Shown one piece after another: positions 50,672 through 61,402 of a DNA stretch of 64,000 nt. Source of the DNA: Candidatus Rokuibacteriota bacterium (lineage in GTDB: Bacteria; Methylomirabilota; Methylomirabilia; Rokubacteriales; CSP1-6); contig QHSP01000023.1 of assembly GCA_003220495.1 (NCBI GenBank), positions 1-64,000 of the forward strand, given 5' to 3'. The notes under the pieces are model-generated. The model worked only from the letters and a program-made list of their open reading frames with translations, had not been told where the DNA came from and searched no databases. Within the stretch, counting starts at the first letter, position 1. Each line of letters begins with the position of its first letter. A program made the position numbers and the translations under genes.

Positions 50672-51541
50672 TCACTCGCGCTCGAGGTCCCGATGGACGA
50701 CGGTCGGCGCGTACCCGAGGCCGGTGAGGAACCGCCCGAGCTCCTCGGCCAGCGTGACCGAGCGGTGCCGGCCGCCGGTGCAGCCGATCGCGACGGTCAG
50801 ATAGGCCTTGCCTTCCCGCTCGTAGCAGGGCAGCACGAACTTCAGGAAGTCCTCGAGCCGGCGGATCATCTCCTTGCTTTCCGGATGATCGAGCACGAAG
50901 GCGCGCACGCGCTCGTGGCGGCCGTCGAGCGGGCGTAGCGACTCCACGAAGTGCGGATTCGGCAGGAACCGGACGTCGAACACGAGATCGGCGTCGAACG
51001 GAACGCCGTGCTTGAAGCCGAACGACACCAGCGAGGTGGCCAGGCCGGGCCGCGCTTTCGGCGCGACGTAGAGCTCGACGAGCCGGTCCTTGAGCTGATG
51101 GACCGTGAGCGCCGAGGTGTCGAGGATCCGATCGGCGATCTCGCGGAGGTCCGAGAGCGCTCGGCGCTCGGCCCGGATCCCGTCGAGCGCGTTGCCGTCG
51201 CCGGCCAGCGGATGACGGCGCCGCGTCTCGTGATAGCGGCGTACCAGCGCTTCCTCACTCGCCTCCAGGAACAGCACCTCCACGGCGTGGCCCCGCGCCC
51301 GCAGCTCGCGGATCGTGTCGAGCAGCCGCGAGAGGTAGGCGCCCTCCCGCACGTCCACGCCCAGCGCGACGCGATGGATCGGCTGCTCCGACCGCATGAT
51401 CAGGTCGGCGAAGGTCGGAATGAGCGTGGTGGGCAGATTGTCGACGCAGAAGAACCCCATGTCCTCGAAGCACTTGATCGCGAAGCTCTTGCCCGCGCCG
51501 CTGAGCCCGGTGATGACGACGAACGAGAGAGGGGCCGGCAT
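50672..51541 (-). CDS. rapZ: RNase adapter protein RapZ
   Basis: VVITGLSGAGKSFAIKCFEDMGFFCVDNLP, IGCTGGRHRSVTLAEEL. Confidence 0.95.
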   Translation of the reverse strand: MPAPLSFVVITGLSGAGKSFAIKCFEDMGFFCVDNLPTTLIPTFADLIMRSEQPIHRVALGVDVREGAYLSRLLDTIRELRARGHAVEVLFLEASEEALVRRYHETRRRHPLAGDGNALDGIRAERRALSDLREIADRILDTSALTVHQLKDRLVELYVAPKARPGLATSLVSFGFKHGVPFDADLVFDVRFLPNPHFVESLRPLDGRHERVRAFVLDHPESKEMIRRLEDFLKFVLPCYEREGKAYLTVAIGCTGGRHRSVTLAEELGRFLTGLGYAPTVVHRDLERE

Positions 51542-51544
51542 GGG

Positions 51545-51871
51545 CTAGTCTCCGCGCTCGCCCGCGGCGCCGGCTGGTGACCTGCGACTCCGCCGCCGCC
51601 GTGTCCGCGCCTCGCGCATCTGGCGGCAGAGCATCTCGACGGCGCCTTCGACGGCCGTCAGCAGGTGGTCGGCGCTCGCCTGGCAGGCGAAGTTGCGCCG
51701 CCGCGCGCGGGTGACGAGGCGGACCGTCTGCTCGAACCGCTGGGACGCGCAGGTGACGCGTACCGCGAGCGGGCGTGTCCCGCCGCGCTCGAGCTTCTCG
51801 ACCTTGCGCTCGATCAGCGACCGGACCGATGGCGTCAGCACCACCCCGCGCCCGCTGATGATGAGCTGCAT
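51545..51871 (-). CDS. hpf: Ribosome hibernation promoting factor family protein (short form)
   Basis: MQLIISGRGVVLTPSVRSLIERKVEKLERG; between rpoN and rapZ. Confidence 0.85.
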   Translation of the reverse strand: MQLIISGRGVVLTPSVRSLIERKVEKLERGGTRPLAVRVTCASQRFEQTVRLVTRARRRNFACQASADHLLTAVEGAVEMLCRQMREARTRRRRSRRSPAGAAGERGD

Positions 51872-51905
51872 CGGGGTCCTCCCCTTGCCGCCCGGAGCCG
51901 GCGGC

Positions 51906-53369
51906 TCACCGCTTCCGCGGCGCGAGCCGGCGCTGGTGCGAGGGCAGGATGCCGAGCTCCTCACGGTACTTGGCGACCGTGCGCCGGGCGATCGTGAGAC
52001 CTCGCTTCTGCAGCGCCTGGGCGACCTCCTGGTCCGATTGCGGCTTCGCCGGGTCCTCCGCCGCCAGAAGATCCTGGATCATCTTCTTGACCGAGACCGA
52101 CGAGACCATCTCGCCGTCGCCGGACGCGATCCCGCTGTGGAAGAAGAACTTCAGCTCGAACAGTCCCTGCGGGGTCTCGACGTACTTGTTCGTCGTCACG
52201 CGGCTGATCGTCGACTCGTGCATGCCGATGTCCTCGCCGACATCCCGCAAGGACAGCGGCCGCAGGTGGGGCAGGCCGCGGTCGAGGAAATCGCGCTGGA
52301 ACTTGACGATCGACTGCGTGACTTTGCGGAGGGTGCGCTGCCGCTGGTCGACGCTCTTGATCAGCCACAGCGCCGAGCGCAGCTTCTGCTCGACGTACTG
52401 CCGCGCCTCGTCGACGCCGGAGTTCTTCAGCAGCGAGCGATAGAGCGCGTTGACCCGCAACCGCGGGACGCCGTCCTCGTTGAGGACGATCGTGTACTCG
52501 TTGCCGAGCTTGTAGACGTACACGTCGGGCACGATGTAGCGCGAGTCGTTGCCGCCGAACCGCCGGCCCGGCTTCGGCTCGAGGCCCATGATTTCCTCGA
52601 CCGACTCCATGATCCGGTCGACCGAGAGCTTCATGGTCCGCGCGATGTCCGGGTAGCGCCGACGGCTCAGGTCGTCGAAATGGACCTCGATGATCTCGAC
52701 CGAGACCGGATCCGGGAGCGGGTCGCGCTGGAGCTGGAGCAGGAGACACTCCTGGATGTTCCGCGCCGCCACGCCCGGCGGATCGAAGCCCTGGACGAGC
52801 GTGAGGACCTTGTTGACCTCCTCGGCGGTGACGCTGCAGCGCTGCGCGAGCTCCTCGAGCTCGGCGCGCAGGTAGCCGTCGTCGTCGAGGTTGCCGATGA
52901 TCTCGGCCCCGATACGCCGGACGGCCGGATCCTCCGTCGCGAAGCGGAGCTGCTCGTCGAGATGGTCGGTCAGCGAGACCTGGTTCCGGACGACGTTCTC
53001 GAACGGCAGGTCCTCGCGATCCTCCTGGGAGACGAGCGAGCGCTCCTCGTGGTCGTCGTCGGCCGACATCACCGCGGTGAAATCGAACGGCAGCTCGTCC
53101 GTCTGGCGCTCGGTAGTCGGCGGCGCCTCCGTCGTCAGCTGCTCCACCGTCGGCGCCGGCGGGGTGTCGGCGGTGACCGGCGCGTCGGCGGGGGTCTCCG
53201 GCGTGTCGGGCGTGACCTCTTCGAGCAGTGGATTCTCGAGCAGCTCTTTCTGGACGACTTCCTGGAGCTCGAGCGTGGAGAGCTGCAGCAGCTGGATGGC
53301 CTGCTGCAGGAGCGGAGTCATGACGACCCGCTGGCTCTGCCGTAACGAGAGGCGCGCCTCCATGGCCAT
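51906..53369 (-). CDS. rpoN: RNA polymerase sigma-54 factor
   Basis: LRQSQRVVMTPLLQQAIQLLQLSTLEL, RpoN box ARRTVAKYREELGILPSHQRR. Confidence 0.97.
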   Translation of the reverse strand: MAMEARLSLRQSQRVVMTPLLQQAIQLLQLSTLELQEVVQKELLENPLLEEVTPDTPETPADAPVTADTPPAPTVEQLTTEAPPTTERQTDELPFDFTAVMSADDDHEERSLVSQEDREDLPFENVVRNQVSLTDHLDEQLRFATEDPAVRRIGAEIIGNLDDDGYLRAELEELAQRCSVTAEEVNKVLTLVQGFDPPGVAARNIQECLLLQLQRDPLPDPVSVEIIEVHFDDLSRRRYPDIARTMKLSVDRIMESVEEIMGLEPKPGRRFGGNDSRYIVPDVYVYKLGNEYTIVLNEDGVPRLRVNALYRSLLKNSGVDEARQYVEQKLRSALWLIKSVDQRQRTLRKVTQSIVKFQRDFLDRGLPHLRPLSLRDVGEDIGMHESTISRVTTNKYVETPQGLFELKFFFHSGIASGDGEMVSSVSVKKMIQDLLAAEDPAKPQSDQEVAQALQKRGLTIARRTVAKYREELGILPSHQRRLAPRKR

Positions 53370-53386
53370 GGGAGTCTTCGCCTCGC

Positions 53387-54109
53387 CTAGAGCGCGAACC
53401 GCTCGCCCAGGTAGATCTCCCGGGCCACGGGGTTGTGGGCGATCTCGGTGGCGGTGCCCGCCACCAGGATCTTGCCGTCGTAGAGGATGTACGCGCGGTC
53501 GGTGATCGCCAGGGTCTCCCGCACGTTGTGGTCGGTGATGAGGATGCCGATGCCGCGCTCGCGGAGCCGGCCGACGATCTCCTGGATGTCGCCGATCGCG
53601 ATCGGATCGATGCCGGTGAACGGCTCATCCAGCAGCAGGTACTGGGGCGAGGTCACGAGCGCGCGGGTGATCTCGAGCCGACGACGCTCACCCCCGGAGA
53701 GCGTGTAGGCCGGATACTGGGCCAGCGGTGTGAGATCCAGCTCGGCCAGGAGGTCGTGCGCCCGCTCGCGCCGCTCGTCGCGCGTCAGGTCGAGCGTCTC
53801 GAGAATCGCGAGGAGGTTTTCTTCGACCGTGAGCTTTCGGAACACCGACGACTCCTGCGGAAGATAGCCGACGCCCATCCGGCATCGCTGGTACATCGGG
53901 AGCGCTGTGATCTCCTGGCCTTCGAGGAAGATGCGGCCGCCGTCCGCGGGCAAGAGGCCGACCATCATGTAGAACGACGTCGTCTTCCCCGCGCCGTTCG
54001 GACCGAGCAGGCCGACGATCTCGCCGCGCTGGATGTCGAGCGAGACGGAGTCGACGACCTTCCGGGTCTTGAACCACTTCATCAACCCCTGCGCCACCAG
54101 GCCTTCCAT
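53387..54109 (-). CDS. lptB: LPS export ABC transporter ATP-binding protein
   Basis: [41 protein letters not shown]-type signature, [12 protein letters not shown]. Confidence 0.96.
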   Translation of the reverse strand: MEGLVAQGLMKWFKTRKVVDSVSLDIQRGEIVGLLGPNGAGKTTSFYMMVGLLPADGGRIFLEGQEITALPMYQRCRMGVGYLPQESSVFRKLTVEENLLAILETLDLTRDERRERAHDLLAELDLTPLAQYPAYTLSGGERRRLEITRALVTSPQYLLLDEPFTGIDPIAIGDIQEIVGRLRERGIGILITDHNVRETLAITDRAYILYDGKILVAGTATEIAHNPVAREIYLGERFAL

Positions 54110-54111
54110 CG

Positions 54112-54720
54112 TCAGTTCTTGCAGACTTCGGCCGAGCGCCGAGGCGCCGGCTGGCCGTCTTGCTTGCTTTCGTTCTGGGAGTAGAAGATGCCCTTCACAC
54201 GCTCCTGCTTGCCGCCTTCCACGATCGTACGATCCTGCGCGACGTAGATCGTGATCGTGTCGCCGGACACGACGTTCTCGTCCTGCCAGACCCGCGCGTT
54301 GCCGATGAGCACCACCCGCTGATCGAGGTCGAAGTACTCCGCGCGCTGGGCCGTGCCGGTCCGGCAGTCCTTGGTGATGATGCGGACCGACCCGGTCGAG
54401 ACCGTTCTCAGGACCCGGTCGCCCTTCTCGTCCATGTAGACCTCGACGCGATCGGCGTACTGCACGGAGTTGTCCCGCCGCGCCACGACGTTGCCGCTGA
54501 AGATGACGAGGCTCGCCTTTCCGAATCGCTCCATCTTGTCCGCGTCCACGGTCAGCGGCAGCGCGCCGTCGGTCTTGGCGTCCTTCGCCTTCGGCGTGAG
54601 GGACGACGCGGGCGGCGGCTGGACGGCGGGGGCTGCCGAAGTCTTCGGCGCCGACTGGCCGCCCGACACCGCGGGCGCCAGCACGAGCAGCAGCGCGGCA
54701 AGCAGCGGCCGCCACGTCAC
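54112..54720 (-). CDS. lptA: LPS transport periplasmic protein LptA (OstA-like)
   Basis: Signal peptide; [40 protein letters not shown]. Confidence 0.9.
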   Translation of the reverse strand: MTWRPLLAALLLVLAPAVSGGQSAPKTSAAPAVQPPPASSLTPKAKDAKTDGALPLTVDADKMERFGKASLVIFSGNVVARRDNSVQYADRVEVYMDEKGDRVLRTVSTGSVRIITKDCRTGTAQRAEYFDLDQRVVLIGNARVWQDENVVSGDTITIYVAQDRTIVEGGKQERVKGIFYSQNESKQDGQPAPRRSAEVCKN

Positions 54721-55271
54721 CGGCGGTCCTCGGTGAAAACTGCGTGGACGCGTCCGCTCAAGGTCGTGTACTCCTCGGCCATTCGCACCTCGAGCGCCGA
54801 GCCGTCGGCGACTGCGCCCCCGCGCGAGAGCCGCACCGGCTCGTCCGTCCAGAGTCGCTTCTCGGAGCCCGTCCAGCGGAGGACGTTCGTTTCCAGGCGC
54901 ACGCCGTCGCTCGAGGTGAGCACGACGTTTTTCCGGATTTCCAGATTCTTCGTGGCCTGGAACAGGTCGCCTTCTTCGCCCACGATCGTCCAGGAGCGAT
55001 CGCGCTCGAACACGTCGACCGCGATCGCGCGGAGCGCCGTGCGCCCCTCGGCCTCGAAGATCAGGGCCTGCGCAGCCTTGAGCCTCCAGCGCACGCCGGC
55101 GGTCACCTCTTCGATCTGGGCTTCCTTGATCCGGAGGTCGGCGCTCGAGGCGACCGAGCCGGCCGTCTCGGTAGGCGGCATCCGGCTCTTCGCGATCAAG
55201 GTGCCGGCAACCGCCAGGACGAAGACGACGACCATTCCTAGAATCGCCGCCGCCGCGAATCGCGTTCTCAT
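54717..55271 (-). CDS. lptC: LPS export periplasmic protein LptC
   Basis: N-terminal TM; LptC-like beta-strand protein immediately upstream of lptA. Confidence 0.82.
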   Translation of the reverse strand: MRTRFAAAAILGMVVVFVLAVAGTLIAKSRMPPTETAGSVASSADLRIKEAQIEEVTAGVRWRLKAAQALIFEAEGRTALRAIAVDVFERDRSWTIVGEEGDLFQATKNLEIRKNVVLTSSDGVRLETNVLRWTGSEKRLWTDEPVRLSRGGAVADGSALEVRMAEEYTTLSGRVHAVFTEDRR

Positions 55272-55368
55272 CACTCCATCGATTCTAAAGGGAAGTCGGA
55301 CCGGAGTGCAATTTCGATACCACGCTACCACAGACTCCGGGCTCGAAAAAGGGGAAACACCCTGAAAA

Positions 55369-56349
55369 CTATACGATCTTCGCCCTGAGTATGTCGTGCA
55401 GGTGGATCAGGCCGACGGGCCGACGGGCCTCGTCCACGATGACCAAGCTGGTTATTTGCCAGGTTTCCATCACCTCTAGTGCCTTGGAAGCCAGGTCCTC
55501 GGCGCGGATCGTTTTGGGCTCGGCGCTCGCCATCTGGCCCGCGGAGAGATCGTCGATGGATCGACCGGTCAGGTGGAGCCTCCGGAGGTCGCCGTCGGTG
55601 ATGACCCCGGCGAGCCGGCCGGCCCCGTCGATGACCGTGGTCATGCCCTTGCGTTTCTGTGTCATCTCGACGATGACCTCCCGGAGCGGTGTGCTCTCCG
55701 GGACCACGGGGACGGCGTCCCCGGTGAGCATGAGATCCGAGACGCGGAAGAGGGCGCGCCAGCCGAGCGAGCCGCGGGGGTGCAGCGCCGCGTAGTCCTC
55801 CGGGCGGAGCCCACGGAGCTCGAGGAGCGCCAGCGCCAGAGCATCGCCGACGGCCAGCGCGGCCGTGGTGCTCGACGTGGGCGCCAGATTCATCGGGCAC
55901 GCCTCTTCGGGTACGCTGACGTCGAGCACGACCTCGCACTGACGCGCCAGGGACGAGGTGGGATTGCCCGTCAGCAGCACGATGGGCACCCCCAGTCGCT
56001 TGAGCGGCGGAAGGATCGCCAGCACCTCGTCCGTCTCTCCGGAGTTCGACAGCGCCAGCACGACGTCGCCGCGCGCGACCATCCCGAGATCGCCGTGGAC
56101 CCCTTCGGCCGGATGGAGGAAGTGGGCGGGGGTTCCGGTCGAGGCGAGCGTCGCGGCGATCTTGCGGCCGATCAGCCCCGACTTGCCCATCCCGGTGACG
56201 ATCACTCGCCCGCTGCAGCCGCGCAGGAGCTCGACCGCGCGCTCGAAGCGCTCGTCGAGCCTGGGGATGAGCCCGAGGATCGCCTCGGCCTCGATGCGCA
56301 GCACCCGCTCGGCCAGGCGCCGGAGGTCCGGTTTCTTCTCTGCGCTCAC
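55369..56349 (-). CDS. kdsD: D-arabinose 5-phosphate isomerase (KpsF/GutQ family, SIS + two CBS)
   Basis: [42 protein letters not shown]. Confidence 0.95.
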   Translation of the reverse strand: MSAEKKPDLRRLAERVLRIEAEAILGLIPRLDERFERAVELLRGCSGRVIVTGMGKSGLIGRKIAATLASTGTPAHFLHPAEGVHGDLGMVARGDVVLALSNSGETDEVLAILPPLKRLGVPIVLLTGNPTSSLARQCEVVLDVSVPEEACPMNLAPTSSTTAALAVGDALALALLELRGLRPEDYAALHPRGSLGWRALFRVSDLMLTGDAVPVVPESTPLREVIVEMTQKRKGMTTVIDGAGRLAGVITDGDLRRLHLTGRSIDDLSAGQMASAEPKTIRAEDLASKALEVMETWQITSLVIVDEARRPVGLIHLHDILRAKIV

Positions 56350-57188
56350 GAATGAGCCGCCGCGCCGATGGCGCCGAGCTGTCCCAGGAGTCGCGGCAGA
56401 TCGTCGATGCGCAGCATGTTCGGCCCATCCGAGAGCGAACGCCCGTCGGGCAAGGTGCGATCGGGATCCTCGTGCATCTCCATGAAGAGCGCGTCGACGC
56501 CGAACGCGACCGCGGCGCGCGCCAGCGCGGGCACGTACTCGCGCTCGCCGCCGGAGCGGTCTCCGGCTCCGCCGGGCAGCTGCACGGAGTGCGTCGCATC
56601 GAAGACGATCGGGTATCCGAAGGCACGCATGATGGCGAGACCGCGCATATCGACGACGAGATTATTGTAGCCGAAGCTCGTGCCCCGCTCGGTCAACAGA
56701 ATGGCCTCGTTGCCCTTCGAGAGGATCTTGTCGACGACGTTCTTCATGTCGCGGGGGGCCACGAACTGCCCCTTCTTGACGTTCACGGGCTTGCCCGTCG
56801 CCGCCGCCGCGAGGATCAGGTCGGTCTGGCGGCAGAGGAACGCCGGAATCTGGATCACGTCGAGAACCTCGGCGGCGGGATCCACCTCGCTGACCTGGTG
56901 GACGTCCGAGAGCACCGGAACGCGGAGCGTGTCACGCACCCTGCGGAGGATCCGGAGCCCTTCGACGAGCCCCGGCCCGCGGTAGCTGTTGACCGACGAG
57001 CGGTTCGCCTTGTCGTAGGACGATTTGTAGATGAACGGCACCCGACAGTCGGCCGCGATCGTGGCCAGACGCTCGGCGGTCATCAACGCGTGCCGCTCGT
57101 TCTCGATGGCGCAGGGGCCCCCGATGAGGACGAGCGGCCCGCCGCCGCCGATCGTGAGGGAGCCGACCGCGACCGCACGCGTGGTCAT
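56346..57188 (-). CDS. kdsA: 3-deoxy-8-phosphooctulonate synthase
   Basis: [37 protein letters not shown]. Confidence 0.96.
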   Translation of the reverse strand: MTTRAVAVGSLTIGGGGPLVLIGGPCAIENERHALMTAERLATIAADCRVPFIYKSSYDKANRSSVNSYRGPGLVEGLRILRRVRDTLRVPVLSDVHQVSEVDPAAEVLDVIQIPAFLCRQTDLILAAAATGKPVNVKKGQFVAPRDMKNVVDKILSKGNEAILLTERGTSFGYNNLVVDMRGLAIMRAFGYPIVFDATHSVQLPGGAGDRSGGEREYVPALARAAVAFGVDALFMEMHEDPDRTLPDGRSLSDGPNMLRIDDLPRLLGQLGAIGAAAHS

Positions 57189-58792
57189 GGCGCGGCGTGC
57201 TCGAGCGCGGCCTTGACGAACCCGGCGAAGAGCGGATGCGGCTCCCACGGCCGCGAGCGGAACTCGGGATGGAACTGACCGGCGACGAAGTACGGATGCT
57301 CGGGGATCTCGATGATCTCGACCAGCTGCTTCTCGGCCCAGATCCCGGAGATGCGCAGGCCCGTCTTCTCGAGGCGCGGGAGATAGTCGTTGTTCACCTC
57401 GTACCGGTGGCGATGACGCTCCTGGATGATCCCCTGCCCGTAGAGCCGCGAGGCCAGGCTGCCCTCGCCCAGGACGATCGGATAGAGCCCCAGTCGCATC
57501 GTGCCGCCCTTGTCGGCGAGCCCGCGCTGCTCGGGAAGGAGGTCGATCACCAGATGCGGCGCCGACGAGTCGAACTCCGAGGAGCTCGCGCCGCGCAGAC
57601 CGCAGACGTTGCGGGCGTATTCGATGACCGCGCACTGCATGCCCAGGCAGATCCCGAGGTACGGCACGCGCTGCTCGCGCGCGTAGCGGACCGCCTCGAT
57701 CTTGCCCTGGATTCCCCGGTCGCCGAAGCCGCCGGGCACGAGGATGCCGTGGACGCCCGTGAACTGCGCCTCGGCGCCGTCGCGCTCGATGTGCTCGGCG
57801 TCGACCCACTGCACGTCCACGCGCGCCTCGTTGGCGATGCCGCCGTGGGCGAGCGCTTCCACGAGGCTCTTGTAGGAATCCTTCAGCTCGACGTACTTAC
57901 CGACCACCGCGATGCGCGTCTCGAGCAGCGGCGACTTCACCCGACGCACCACGGCCTCCCAGCGCGACAGGTCGATTCGCCTCGGCTCGAGGCCGAGGAG
58001 CTTCACGATGATCTCGTCGAGCCCCTCGCGGTGGAAGTTCAGCGGCACCTCGTAGATCGTCTCGACGTCCTTGGCGGTGATGACGGCCTCTTCCTCGACG
58101 TCGCAGAAGAGCGCGATCTTCGACTTGATGCCGGGCGGCAGATAGCGGTCCGTGCGACAGAGCAGGACGTCCGGCTGGATCCCGATCGCCCGCAGCTCCT
58201 TGACCGAGTGCTGCGTGGCCTTGGTCTTCAGCTCGGAGGCCGCCTGCATGTACGGCACGAGGGTCAGGTGCACGTAGATGACGTTCTCGCGTCCGACGTC
58301 CTTCCTGAACTGGCGGACGGCCTCCAGGAACGGGAGCCCCTCGATGTCGCCGACGGTGCCGCCGACCTCGACGATGACCACGTCGGTGTCGCGCGAGACC
58401 TTGCGGATGGACGCCTTGATCTCGTCGGTGATGTGGGGAATCACCTGGACGGTCCGTCCGAGGTAGTCCCCGCGGCGCTCCTTCTGGATGACCGAGTAGT
58501 AGACCTTGCCGGTCGTCACGTTGTGGTCGCGCGTCACCCGGCTCGAGGTGAACCGCTCGTAGTGGCCCAGATCCAGGTCGGTCTCGCCCCCGTCGTCGGT
58601 CACGAAGACCTCGCCGTGCTGGTAGGGGCTCATGGTCCCCGCGTCCACGTTGATGTACGGATCCATCTTCTGCAGCGTCACGCGGAAGCCGCGTGCCTCC
58701 AGCAGCGCGCCGATCGAGGCCGCCGCCAGACCCTTGCCAAGGGACGACACGACGCCGCCGGTCACGAAGATGTATTTCGGCGCCAAACTCAT
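57185..58792 (-). CDS. pyrG: CTP synthase
   Basis: [42 protein letters not shown], GATase GICLGMQ. Confidence 0.97.
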   Translation of the reverse strand: MSLAPKYIFVTGGVVSSLGKGLAAASIGALLEARGFRVTLQKMDPYINVDAGTMSPYQHGEVFVTDDGGETDLDLGHYERFTSSRVTRDHNVTTGKVYYSVIQKERRGDYLGRTVQVIPHITDEIKASIRKVSRDTDVVIVEVGGTVGDIEGLPFLEAVRQFRKDVGRENVIYVHLTLVPYMQAASELKTKATQHSVKELRAIGIQPDVLLCRTDRYLPPGIKSKIALFCDVEEEAVITAKDVETIYEVPLNFHREGLDEIIVKLLGLEPRRIDLSRWEAVVRRVKSPLLETRIAVVGKYVELKDSYKSLVEALAHGGIANEARVDVQWVDAEHIERDGAEAQFTGVHGILVPGGFGDRGIQGKIEAVRYAREQRVPYLGICLGMQCAVIEYARNVCGLRGASSSEFDSSAPHLVIDLLPEQRGLADKGGTMRLGLYPIVLGEGSLASRLYGQGIIQERHRHRYEVNNDYLPRLEKTGLRISGIWAEKQLVEIIEIPEHPYFVAGQFHPEFRSRPWEPHPLFAGFVKAALEHAAP

Positions 58793-60429
58793 CCTCCTCT
58801 CGCGATCCATTGTCGGACGTGCGCTTCTTCCATGGCCCGGCTCGCGAGCCTCCCGTCCAGCCGCGCGTCCCGCATCTCCGCCAGGACGCGCGCGACGGCG
58901 GGGCCGCGCGGGACCCCGAGCGCGACGACGTCGTCGCCGCTCAGGGAGACGATGCGCGGATCGAGGCCGGCGAACCAGTCGACCGCTTCGCGGACCTCGC
59001 GCTCGCCGGTGAGCCAGAGCCACGCGAGCTCGAGGGGCGCGCAGGCTCGAAGCTCGCGCGCGCGCTCGCTGGGCGCTCCGGCGGCCGCCAGGCGCGCGGC
59101 GAGCGCCCCGCCGTGGGCGTGCGCGCGCTCGAGGACGGCCAGCGGCCCGCCCGCGAACCCGAGCCTCGTGAAGAGCGCACCGGCCGCCGGCGGCGAGTCC
59201 GCCAGGGCGAGCGCCGCGAGCCCGACGGCGTCGACGTCGAGCCCGCGACCGCGGGCCCAGGCGAGCGCCTCGGGCAGCGCGCCGAGGCGGCGCCGGCTCG
59301 GCGTGGTGAACCGGTAGCCCGGGTCCAGCAGCCGGAAGGCACCCGAGCGCCCGAGCCGGAGGAGGATGGGTCCGGCCTGGGATTCGCTCAGGATCAGCTC
59401 GAGCTCGGCGGCGATTCGCTGACCGGAGAGCGCCGCGTAGGGAACGAGGCGCAGGGCCAGCGCCTGCGCGCGGGTCGTGGCGCCGTCGGGCGAGAGCCCG
59501 AGCCGCGCGGCGTATCGCGCCGCCCGGAAGATGCGAGTCGGATCCTCGACGTAGGAGAGCGGGTGCAGCACGCGGAGCCGGCGTCGCGCCAGGTCGAGCC
59601 GGCCCCCGAGCGGATCGATCAAGCCGAAATCGCGGGAGGCGAGCTCGATCGCCATCGCGTTGACCGTGAAGTCGCGCCGCCGCAGATCCGCGGCGATCCC
59701 CGCGGGCAGCACGCGCGGCAGCGCGCCCGGAGCCTCGTAGCGCTCCGAGCGTGACGTGGCCACGTCGATCCGCCCAAACCTCGGCGTGTCGACCGACGCG
59801 GTCAGGAATCGGTGGTGCTCGACGACGGAGCCGCCGAGCGCTCGAGCGAGATCGCGCGCGAGCACGCGGCCGTCGCCCTCGACGACGATGTCGAGATCGC
59901 GCCGAGCAGGCGTGGCGCCGCGCCACAGATCGCGGACGAGCCCGCCGACCAGGTACGCGCGGCCATCCTGCTCCTCGGCGATGCGGCCGATCGTCTCGAG
60001 CAGCTCTTGGACCTCTCCCGGCAGGCCACGGGTGACGCGGCCGGCCGCCGAGGCGTCGGCGAGCCGGACGCCGGCGGCGCGGCCGCTGACGGCGCCCGCG
60101 GCGCCTCGCGAGCCTCGTACCACGACGAGCGGCGCGCCGGCCGCGAGCAGGCGGCGGACCTTCGCCTCGCTCGCCGCCGGGTCGACGCCGGGCAACGCAC
60201 GCGAGAGCTGCGCCGCCCGGAGCGCGCCGAGACCGAGCGACGTCGCGCGGACGAGGTCGTCCCGCAGCACGTACGCCGCGCCGGCCGCGATCACGCCGGC
60301 GTTCCGCTTGCGCGCGAGCACGAGCGCCTCGGCCACGCCGACGCCGGCGGGCGCCGCCGCGACCGCGACGTCGACGAGGTCGGTCGCCGCAAGACTGACC
60401 TGGGGGTACACGTGAGCCCGCTTTGCCAT
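58789..60429 (-). CDS. CCA tRNA nucleotidyltransferase/poly(A) polymerase family with N-terminal CBS-like region
   Basis: [61 protein letters not shown]. Confidence 0.88.
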   Translation of the reverse strand: MAKRAHVYPQVSLAATDLVDVAVAAAPAGVGVAEALVLARKRNAGVIAAGAAYVLRDDLVRATSLGLGALRAAQLSRALPGVDPAASEAKVRRLLAAGAPLVVVRGSRGAAGAVSGRAAGVRLADASAAGRVTRGLPGEVQELLETIGRIAEEQDGRAYLVGGLVRDLWRGATPARRDLDIVVEGDGRVLARDLARALGGSVVEHHRFLTASVDTPRFGRIDVATSRSERYEAPGALPRVLPAGIAADLRRRDFTVNAMAIELASRDFGLIDPLGGRLDLARRRLRVLHPLSYVEDPTRIFRAARYAARLGLSPDGATTRAQALALRLVPYAALSGQRIAAELELILSESQAGPILLRLGRSGAFRLLDPGYRFTTPSRRRLGALPEALAWARGRGLDVDAVGLAALALADSPPAAGALFTRLGFAGGPLAVLERAHAHGGALAARLAAAGAPSERARELRACAPLELAWLWLTGEREVREAVDWFAGLDPRIVSLSGDDVVALGVPRGPAVARVLAEMRDARLDGRLASRAMEEAHVRQWIARGG

Positions 60430-60431
60430 GC

Positions 60432-61316
60432 TCACGCCCGTGGGTGGAAGCGCCGGTACATTTGCAGCAGGGTCGCCGACGGCAGGTGCGTGTAGATCTG
60501 CGTCGTCGCGATGTCGGCGTGACCGAGCATGGCCTGGATCGAGCGCAGATCGGCGCCGCCTTCGAGCAGATGGCTCGCGAACGAATGCCGCAGGACGTGA
60601 GGCGAGATGCGCTGGCGGAGACCGGCCCGCGTGGCGGCGTGCCGCACGATCGTCCACAGCGACTGGCGCGAGAGGCGCCCCCCGCGCGGGTTCACGAACA
60701 GGCGGCCGCTGTCGCGGACGCGCGTGTACAGGGCGCGGACGTCCCGGAGGTAGCGGCTCACCCACTGCGTCGCTTCGCCGCCGACGGGAACGAGGCGCTG
60801 CTTCTGGCCCTTTCCCGTGCACACCACGTAGCCCGCGCTCAGGTTGACGTCGTCCAGGGTCAGGCCGAGACACTCGGAAGCGCGCATGCCCGTGGCGTAC
60901 AGGAGCTCGAGCACGGCGCGGTCCCGCACGCCGCGCGGCCCGCTCAGGTCCGGCGACTCGACGAGCGCCGCGATGACCTCGCGCGACAGCGTCCGCGGAA
61001 GCGCCCGCGCGCGCCGCGGTGTTTCGAGATGCTCGGTGGGATCGCGTCGCAGCGCGCCCTCGCGAACCAGATGCCGGTAGAGACCGCGGAGCGCCGAGAT
61101 ACGTCGCGCGACGCTCGCCGGGCGCAGGCCGCGGGTGCGCAGACGCTCCAGGTATCCGACGATGTCGTCGGGCCCGGCGCGGCGCAGACTGCGGTGGTGA
61201 TCGTGGAGGAACTGGGTGAAGTCGGCGAGATCGCGGCGGTAGGCACTGAGAGTATTTCGGGAGGCCCCCCTCTCTGCCTGGAGGGCGCCGAGATACTCGA
61301 CTACCGCATCGGTCAT
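60432..61316 (-). CDS. xerD: Tyrosine recombinase XerC/XerD
   Basis: R..H.RH.Y site: [54 protein letters not shown]. Confidence 0.92.
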   Translation of the reverse strand: MTDAVVEYLGALQAERGASRNTLSAYRRDLADFTQFLHDHHRSLRRAGPDDIVGYLERLRTRGLRPASVARRISALRGLYRHLVREGALRRDPTEHLETPRRARALPRTLSREVIAALVESPDLSGPRGVRDRAVLELLYATGMRASECLGLTLDDVNLSAGYVVCTGKGQKQRLVPVGGEATQWVSRYLRDVRALYTRVRDSGRLFVNPRGGRLSRQSLWTIVRHAATRAGLRQRISPHVLRHSFASHLLEGGADLRSIQAMLGHADIATTQIYTHLPSATLLQMYRRFHPRA

Positions 61317-61402
61317 AGAGTGACCACGTCGGATTCTATCACGACGCTCGGCAATCGAGAAGGGCGCGCGCGAGTGCGACGCGCGTCGTGGATCGCGTCG
61401 CG

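Noticed and set aside
60432-61316. Phage/integron integrase
   Set aside because: XerC/D-type housekeeping recombinase in a core gene context (murJ, CCA enzyme, pyrG); no att-like repeats or phage genes nearby
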